A stretch of 64,000 bases of DNA from Sipunculus nudus (lineage: Eukaryota > Annelida > Sipuncula > Golfingiida > Sipunculidae), in contig CM049318.1 of the NCBI GenBank assembly GCA_026874595.1, forward strand, positions 47,596,456-47,660,455. Direction: 5' to 3'. Both the position numbers and the translations under genes were made by a program. The notes under the pieces were generated by a model. It had not been told where the DNA came from. It saw nothing but the letters and a program-made list of their open reading frames with translations, and searched no databases. Each line of letters opens with the position of its first letter. The first letter of the stretch is position 1. This document shows, piece by piece, positions 61,201 to 64,000 of this stretch.

Positions 61201-64000
61201 TACCAGTATACAAAAAAATTAGGTCACTGTGACCATTATTCTGTGAGTTATTTGGATTTTTTCATGTTTTAACACTTTGAAAATCAGACATGTGTTAGTG
61301 TCCTGGGCTGCAAAAAATATATTTTGCATTCATCCCAAAAAATGAAACATTGTGCATCCTATGCACATATTACATTGTTACCATGTAAATAATGAAGAAA
61401 ATTTCCATAGCCAGTTCTTCAAAATTGTGGCAGGCACAATTGCAGAATTTTAACTTTTGTGCTAATGATGTAAGAAAATCATGCTATAGATAAGATACCT
61501 CTGTGATGATTGCATTGATCTGAAATTTTGTAAATTTATTGATAATTGGTAGCCCTTTCAGCTGTGGATAAATTGTTTGGCCAGCTACATTTTCGTTATT
61601 TTTACGCATTATTAAGTATATTTTTCAGACTAAGAAATTAGTTTTGACATGTCACATTAGGAGCCCAGAAAATAAATCCTTTACATTGTATGCACCAAAT
61701 GAAAGAACATGCATCATTTACACATATGTATCTTTCATTATGGAAGATTTTAAGAAAATCCATATGATGAATTCTTCACAATTGCCACAGACACAATTTA
61801 CAAATATACTAACATGACAGCAATTGAGGTTGATAGAATTCTCAGTGTCAGAGATCAGCTGAGTGCCATGACCCTGGGAACACTTGTAATTTAGGCCACT
61901 CCACTTAAGCAGGCAATAAGATTTCTTAGTAGTGCTTATAAATTTTGTCACAGGGCTTTAAACTCAAAAGTTCCTAAAAAGATATGATTTTTATTTTGAA
62001 TAAGGAACATAAAAAAAAGTCATGAGTTTTGGGAAATATTTAAGGGTTCATAAAAAAGCCATGAAAAATCATTGCAGCTGCAGGCTCTCTAAAACAGAGA
62101 TGTAGTGGAGTCCACATTATCCAGTCCCAGTGCAAGTCCAGGACACCCCAGTCAGAGTCTGATTCCTTGAGGCTTGAGTCAAAGTCTAGCTTCTATGAGG
62201 CTGAGTCAATTGGACCTCGAGTCCAAGTCTGAGTCCAATTCCAGTACTTTCTCCTAATTAAAAGAAATTTTAAAAGGATGTATCAGTTAACCATGCAAAT
62301 TTTATGGTAGTTTACAAATGCCCTTTATTTGAATGTTTAATTACATTAAGTCCCAGTTGAGGGGGCTAAAACTTTCATTTTCTCATTTTCATAGTATAAA
62401 TTAATCCCTTTTTCTCAAAGGTGATTCACCATATTGGTAACCATATTTGGTGAAAAATATTGTTTCTCAAGTTGATAGATGGAAGAAACAATGGTCGCTT
62501 GCCAAGTGGCAGTATATGCCACTGAAGATTGGTGGCCTATTCTAAAGGGGGGGGGGGGGGGATCAGTTGTCTGGGAATACTGTGGTGCCAAGAAATGTCT
62601 AGTTTCCTATATTTTCTTGAACATGACTTCAGTTGATAAATTGCAGTAAAAATAAGGTTTCTGTTATGTATTTAGATATCAGAATAGAATAAGATAGGTT
62701 ACACACTGAAGGTGAAAGCGACTGCCATGTCTATGAACACTTCTCCAGTTGTTTGGCTGGAGATGTTCAAGTAGCCTTGATAGACCATTTTATCAAAAGC
62801 CTGTCAAAGTAAACTTTAATGTCTGCTCAATGATTTATTGACACCAGCATATTGCTACACAGAGAAAGAATGTGTCTTTTAGTTCTGTGAAATAAGTAAG
62901 TAATTTGTTATGTAGTAAAGTAAAATTGCCATACTTCATGGTTTAAATGAAGTGATCTGCATATACTTTTATGGCATCTTTGTATTCTACTTAATAATGA
63001 ATTCACACATATATATATATAACCTTATTTCCTGTAAATTTATAAATTAAATTATCACAATAAGTATGGCATAAAGGCTACCAAGTATCACAGTATATTG
63101 CAGTATCCAGCCCCAGTATTTAAAGAGGAGTTTTTATTTTTGAGGTCTTTCTTTTTTTTTATTGTAAAAATTTTTATAAATTTATATTATACAAATTTGC
63201 AAAAGGAGTCAACAGTTTGTTCAGTCTTTATTAGCTCAGCTTATTCTCAGGCATATTGATTTATATTTATATTGGGCTTTCTCAGTTGTCCATACCTCCA
63301 GCAGACCAGCTGGATGGCTGGATGGTCAGTAACAGGGAAAAGATCATAAGTGTTTGATCTAGAAACCTCTTAATCAGCATCCAGATAGGTCCCATTAAAA
63401 TCTTATAAACCTGAAATTAGGTCACATTAACCTATATTTTGTGCACTTTAAGCAAAACATGTTTTTGTGTTCCTTTAAATTTCAGTGGTCCATGCTTTGA
63501 GAGGCCACCCTTTCTGCCAAAGAAAAACTGTCAGTAATTGCAGGTCGTGGTTTGATCAAAGGACATTAAAATTGGTTACCATTTACATCTTGTAAAAGTT
63601 CCACAAGTGGGGAATCTGAGTATTATTTGGAGTATTTAGAACATCATCTAGTACATCAGTTTTATATTTATTTTATGCTATATCAAACTTTTAAATAAAG
63701 TTTTTTGTTTCTTTATTTCAGAATTTTCCATTCAAACTGTAAGTTGACCACCTGTGTCAGTCAGTTGGCAGTAAAGTGTCATCTCTTGTCATTTAAAAAA
63801 AAATAATAAATATTTATGCAATAAATAAATATTTACCATGAATTTATTCATTGTAGGTATGATTGAGCATGGTTTAGTGGAGAGCACATGCTTCAGTACG
63901 TCAGCTCAGGTGTCACCATCTATGCCTCCAATTAATAGTGAAAATGGTGACTTTGTAGATGTTCATTTTAAGGAGAGTGCTGTCCCACAAACGTCACAAG
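20184..64000 (+). CDS. AVL9: AVL9, late secretory pathway DENN-type protein (exons 1-8, open at right edge)
   Basis: AVL9 is a conserved eukaryotic protein with a DENN-type (AVL9/DENND6) domain. It acts in late secretory traffic in yeast and in cell migration and polarity in animal cells. Exons are 20184-20261, 31063-31183, 42407-42492, 51639-51710, 53230-53386, 54988-55067, 60927-60996 and 63857-64000 (open). The joined frame is uninterrupted for 269 codons, about 40% of the roughly 650-residue human protein. Landmarks are HVIVVGFHHKKGCQ, AEWKHLPSLALPDGAHN, TVFGVSCYRQI, SVQKSVCVLS, KLELITHAYFEERDFSQ, LSPRELVQLYKHKILVLFKL, VLFFGSPV and LSLFPGMIEHGL, in that order as in the family. These are N-DENN/DENN core segments. 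Introns are 1.5-11 kb and full of repeats. Identity rests on recalled family sequence. Confidence 0.95.
21484..22945 (+). repeat. Tandem duplication of about 880 bp with GAGTTCACTCAGTGCAG motifs
   Basis: Sequence from about 21487 (GGTTGGGTTCATTGATATTT) recurs diverged from about 22370; for example CAATAGTCTTCTTCTGTAAA and ATGTGTAAACA..TTTACCAACA are in both. Within each copy the motif GAGTTCACTCAGTGCAG is repeated two or three times (21969, 22000; 22851, 22881, 22914). One inverted match of the motif lies near 24885. Confidence 0.8.
23561..23633 (+). repeat. Pyrimidine-rich simple repeat
   Basis: A C/T-only tract of about 73 bp made of TTTTTCTCTCTTTTTATCTT-type units, with a 26-bp duplication inside. 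It would form a homopurine strand on the minus side. Confidence 0.85.
28356..28745 (+). repeat. tRNA-derived SINE
   Basis: The head 28356-28426 folds like a tRNA: acceptor GCTTCTG pairs with CAGAGGT, the D stem is GCTC/GAGC, the A box is TGGCTCAGGGGTGGAGC, the B box is GAGTTTGAATCTC, and the T stem has four pairs. A tRNA-unrelated body of about 310 bp follows and ends in the A-rich tail CTCCAAATAAAAAAAAATT. The anticodon arm is not well formed, so it is not a functional tRNA. Confidence 0.75.
29093..29151. repeat. TA dinucleotide microsatellite
   Basis: About 29 uninterrupted TA units in AVL9 intron 1. Similar shorter tracts are at 36190-36217 and, interrupted, at 52206-52278. Confidence 0.97.
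29535..29684 (+). pseudogene. Possible decayed coding fragment with one in-frame stop
   Basis: From ATG at 29535 the frame reads MKEKLESDVMTSLDNMLEIL, a TAG, then IVAGLRVPGMNIARTNLCTM and VKSLNKQL before TGA. Composition is more protein-like than surrounding chance frames, but I cannot name a family, and no splice sites flank it convincingly. It may be chance or a fragment of a retrocopy. Confidence 0.2.
31063..31183 (+). CDS. AVL9: AVL9 exon 2
   Basis: 121 nt, residues 27-66 plus 1 nt. Acceptor TTTATTTTGTAG|ATA, donor GAAG|GTACGC. It encodes IEYSYPPLLEG, a variable linker, then PAEWKHLPSLALPDGAHNHD, matching human PEEWKYLPFLALPDGAHNYQ. This is the conserved N-DENN surface. Confidence 0.96.
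31385..31723 (-). mobile_element. Family A 3'-end fragment
   Basis: About 340 bp matching the terminal part of family A in minus orientation, beginning AACAAGGGACCAATG and holding GACCCATCGGTCACTG. It abuts, tail to head, the full family A copy that starts at 31724. Confidence 0.7.
32076..33528 (+). mobile_element. Helentron-like repeat, family C, with 280-bp internal tandem units
   Basis: The 5' hairpin GTATCCGCCAAAAC / GTTTTGCGGATAC (32076-32105) has its arm repeated inverted at 33484-33496 (TTTTGGCGGATAC). This is followed by the perfect hairpin GTAGTCG-CTTGT-CGACTAC (33499-33517), CCCTTATT and CTAG. Four units of about 280 bp fill the body; the phrase ATATCTCGGGAACCG recurs at 32303, 32583 and 32862, with a diverged copy at 33141. 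The empty site is seen in other family A copies (near 44789 and 4045), placing the insertion in a T run. Confidence 0.75.
34372..34999. mobile_element. MITE with about 46-bp terminal inverted repeats, copy 2
   Basis: 628 bp. The left end CTATAGTCCGTTCCA, then CCCCTGTCCACCT and TTTTTCGCAATTAT, is mirrored by ATAATTGCGAAAAA, AGGTGGACAGGGG and CGGACTATAG. It is inserted in the Helentron-like element 31724-35620; the right flank TGCATTATTTTCCTGCC resumes the host element (compare 46791). No ORF is credible as a transposase. Confidence 0.85.
36342..39695 (+). mobile_element. Helentron-like repeat, family B
   Basis: The 5' hairpin GTTCAC-TCT-GTGAAC (36343-36357) is matched by the inverted copy TTCACAGAGTGAAC near 39658-39671, followed by near-palindrome GACCCCTGGGTC and TCTTGTTA. 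The body is a tandem array of 339-bp units (36440-38880) and then unrelated sequence with the GGTGGCGCC module. No coding frame. It sits in AVL9 intron 2. Confidence 0.75.
36440..38880 (+). repeat. 339-bp tandem array inside family B
   Basis: The phrase CAAGATGGCGTCTCTAC and variants recurs with GATG at 36671, 37010, 37349, 37688, 38027 and 38366: five intervals of exactly 339 bp. The next interval is shortened to about 296 bp by a deletion. Units carry CAGGTGGCGCCACCTGTGTT, TTTCTGCGGGAAAAAATGG and similar blocks. Strict periodicity suggests recent amplification or gene conversion. 339 is divisible by 3, but no frame is open through a unit. Confidence 0.9.
42407..42492 (+). CDS. AVL9: AVL9 exon 3
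   Basis: 86 nt, residues 67-95. Acceptor GTTTTACAG|AC, donor AAAG|GTACAG, phase 0 at the end. It encodes DTIYFHLPSRLHKKRTVFGV and then SCYRQIATK, corresponding to human DTVFFHLPPRN..ATVFGISCYRQIEAK. Confidence 0.96.
42566..43892 (+). mobile_element. Helentron-like element with AGCTCAGCTGAC start and DR1-like sites
   Basis: It begins TTTTTAGCTCAGCTGACTGT and ends ACAGCTGAGCGTTGAGACCC plus CTGGGTCCCTT. The body has three related subunits, each with AAAGGTCAAGGTCACAGG-type sequence (43236, 43640 and a diverged one near 43795). It shares ends, but little of its body, with family A. Confidence 0.65.
43905..44358 (+). mobile_element. Short AGCTCAGCTGAC-type element
   Basis: About 450 bp, starting near TTTTTTAACTCACCTGACTG with CATCTGAGCTATA and ending GTCAGCTGAGTGTCAAGACC followed by GCTTGTA. 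Non-coding; it follows the previous element almost directly. Confidence 0.5.
46262..46435 (+). repeat. Dispersed repeat E, copy 1, with poly-G
   Basis: ATATTTGGTGAAAAATATTG through GTTGATAGATGAAAGAAACC to CCTATTCTTAAAGG and a run of about 14 G. It matches 62440-62610 in the same orientation, including the position of the poly-G. Confidence 0.8.
47450..48233 (+). mobile_element. LTR-like repeat, copy 1
   Basis: It starts TGTAACACCAGGCGGCGTG and ends near CATCTGTAACA, about 780 bp, with a more GC-rich 3' half (CATGAGCCGGCCCGGATCGG). The first about 415 bp match 50465-50880 in the same orientation. The TG..CA ends and size suit a solo LTR, but no target duplication, primer site or polyprotein is seen. 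Confidence 0.45.
50465..50880 (+). mobile_element. LTR-like repeat, copy 2, truncated
   Basis: It starts TGTAACACTAGGCAGTGTG and follows copy 1 through AACAAATAACTATAATTTAT, GTACCTGGATACCACCACTG and GAAAATCTATAATTTCCGCA, then breaks off at about 50880 where family A sequence resumes. Confidence 0.6.
51639..51710 (+). CDS. AVL9: AVL9 exon 4
   Basis: 72 nt, 24 codons, residues 96-119. Acceptor TTTTCTGCAG|GAC, donor TGG|GTGAGT. It contains QAADVTRNSVQKSVCVLSHW, matching human QADITRETVQKSVCVLSKL. A 29-bp tandem repeat carrying extra donor-like GGTAAGT sites begins just downstream. Confidence 0.95.
51711..53229 (+). other. AVL9 intron 4
   Basis: 1.5 kb: the 29-bp tandem repeat, an interrupted TA microsatellite (52206-52278), a GGTGGCACCACCTACATTTG module at about 52711 and a repeat 3' end at about 52955-52990 (CATGACCCATAGGTCATTCG). 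Nothing else was recognised. Confidence 0.5.
51720..51950 (+). repeat. 29-bp tandem repeat carrying donor-like sites, beside AVL9 exon 4
   Basis: Units of the form GTCACTGGCCAAATGGTAAG TTTAACACA recur with a 29-bp period and then decay. The motif GGTAAGT occurs at 51734, 51765 and 51794. The phrase AGTCACTGG also forms the last bases of exon 4, directly before its GTGAGT donor, suggesting that the array grew from the exon-intron junction. Confidence 0.8.
53230..53386 (+). CDS. AVL9: AVL9 exon 5
   Basis: 157 nt, residues 120-171 plus 1 nt. Acceptor TTTCTTTCAG|CCT, donor ATTG|GTAAAC. It begins PLFGKIQAKLELITHAYFEE and continues RDFSQVALLEEMFTNLNASL, matching human PLYGLLQAKLQLITHAYFEEKDFSQISILKELYEHMNSSL. 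The following acidic linker (KDSSDDYQEAFIG) varies in the family. Confidence 0.97.
53451..53700 (+). mobile_element. Family A 5'-end fragment
   Basis: Starts TTTATCTCAGCTAACTGTAA and follows the family A body for about 250 bp, including TTTGCATTAGAAACCTATTA and ACTCCAGTACTGCC. In AVL9 intron 5. Confidence 0.6.
54128..54560 (+). mobile_element. AGCTCAGCTGAC-type element fragment
   Basis: Starts TTTTATCTCAGGTGACTATA with CATCTGAGCTATT and follows 42566 onward, for example CTCCTAGGAAACCTGAAATT and AGGTCACTG. In AVL9 intron 5. Confidence 0.55.
54988..55067 (+). CDS. AVL9: AVL9 exon 6
   Basis: 80 nt, residues 172-198. Acceptor GATCTTGCAG|GT, donor AAAG|GTAAGA. It encodes GLSPRELVQLYKHKILVLFK and LVLLERK, matching human GLSPRDLVLHFRHKVLILFKLILLEKK. 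The 52-bp minisatellite begins about 450 bp downstream. Confidence 0.97.
55520..60865 (+). repeat. 52-bp minisatellite, about 103 copies, in AVL9 intron 6
   Basis: The unit is TTGATGAGGGTATACAATAG, GAATGTTGATCTGTGTAGGT, CAGGTGTCTTGT (three consecutive blocks; 52 bp, checked by repeat starts at 58381 and 58433). The array is about 5.35 kb, 91% of the 5.86-kb intron, and stops about 60 bp before exon 7. Variant blocks (TGATGAGG/TGAGGAGG, ACAATAAGACTG, GATCTTTG, GGCGTCT) form higher-order units. Every unit holds TGTAGGTCAGG and most hold GGTATAC. Confidence 0.98.
60927..60996 (+). CDS. AVL9: AVL9 exon 7
   Basis: 70 nt, residues 199-221 plus 1 nt. The acceptor is TTTTTGTCTTTGTTGAAG|GTG, an AAG acceptor less common than CAG, and the donor is CCAG|GTAATA. 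It encodes VLFFGSPVKFLTETLLKILS and then LFPG, matching human VLFYISPVNKLVGALMTVLSLFPG. The exon lies only about 60 bp after the end of the minisatellite. Confidence 0.95.
61052..61892 (+). mobile_element. AGCTCAGCTGAC-type Helentron-like element
   Basis: Starts TTTTTAGCTCAGCTGACTAT and ends GATCAGCTGAGTGCCATGAC then CCTGGGAACACTTGTAA. About 840 bp, non-coding, in AVL9 intron 7. Both ends carry the same arm inverted, as in the larger copies. Confidence 0.65.
62440..62610 (+). repeat. Dispersed repeat E, copy 2, with poly-G
   Basis: Same order of blocks as 46262-46435: TTGTTTCTCAAGTTGATAGA, GAAGAAACAATGG, GGCCTATTCTAAAGG and a run of about 14 G, followed by AGTTGTCTG. It lies in AVL9 intron 7. 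Confidence 0.8.
63857..64000 (+). CDS. AVL9: AVL9 exon 8, partial (runs off window)
   Basis: Acceptor TTATTCATTGTAG|GT. It encodes GMIEHGLVESTCFST and then a Ser/Pro/Glu-rich linker with DFVDVHFKE, which matches the family up to GMIEHGL and then enters the poorly conserved central region of AVL9. No donor is seen before the window ends, and the frame is open at 64000. Confidence 0.93.

Larger units (their letters stand above)
60997..63856 (+). other. AVL9 intron 7
   Basis: 2.9 kb with the element at 61052-61892, repeat E (62440-62610) and a 5' fragment of the same element class at 63231-63480 (TTAGCTCAGCTTATTC). The stretch 62080-62240 is built from short GAGTCCAAGTCTGAGTCCA-like units. The rest is AT-rich without features. 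Confidence 0.5.

Overview
The window is animal nuclear DNA, AT-rich and intron-heavy, with long repeat-filled introns. No bacterial-type gene layout is present. Nearly all open reading frames of 60-160 codons in it are chance frames inside introns and repeats. The repeat content points to a lophotrochozoan, most likely a bivalve mollusc: Helentron-like elements with short sub-terminal inverted repeats, internal tandem units and a 3' palindrome, plus tRNA-derived SINEs and many poly-G/poly-C tracts. That placement is an inference from style, not from a marker gene.

Two conserved protein-coding genes account for all the coding sequence I can support. They lie head to head. On the minus strand is PGAP3 (post-GPI-attachment-to-proteins factor 3, a CREST-family membrane hydrolase of the Golgi/ER). 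Seven coding exons are found from 12125 down to 1326, plus a probable untranslated first exon at about 18745-18850. Its last short coding exon was not found and probably lies beyond the left edge. On the plus strand is AVL9 (late secretory pathway protein, DENN-type). Its first eight coding exons run from 20184 to the right edge, where exon 8 is still open. All splice phases are mutually consistent, and each joined product can be followed along the family. Both genes act in the secretory pathway: PGAP3 remodels lipid on GPI-anchored proteins, and AVL9 acts in late secretory traffic. They share a divergent promoter interval of about 1.3 kb.

Layout: 1-12125, PGAP3 coding exons among introns with a MITE (601-1199), a Helentron-like element (1617-4357) and a 46-bp tandem array (5530-6148). 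12129-18744, PGAP3 intron 1 with a perfect 38-bp hairpin around a tRNA-like sequence and a 2.3-kb element with inverted ends. 18745-20183, divergent promoter region flanked by a perfect 24-bp inverted repeat. 20184-64000, AVL9, whose introns hold nested Helentron-like elements (31.7-35.6 kb, 36.3-39.7 kb, about 44.4-51.3 kb), a 339-bp tandem array, LTR-like direct repeats and a 5.3-kb array of a 52-bp minisatellite that fills about 91% of intron 6.

The most interesting observation is that three sequence-unrelated repeat families share one architecture. Each has a 5'-terminal hairpin whose arm recurs inverted near the 3' end, followed by a second palindrome and a terminal C-Y-CTTRTT motif. Two of them also carry internal tandem units and an AGGTGGCGCCACCT palindrome. 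An empty-site comparison inside this window supports insertion of one family into a run of T residues.
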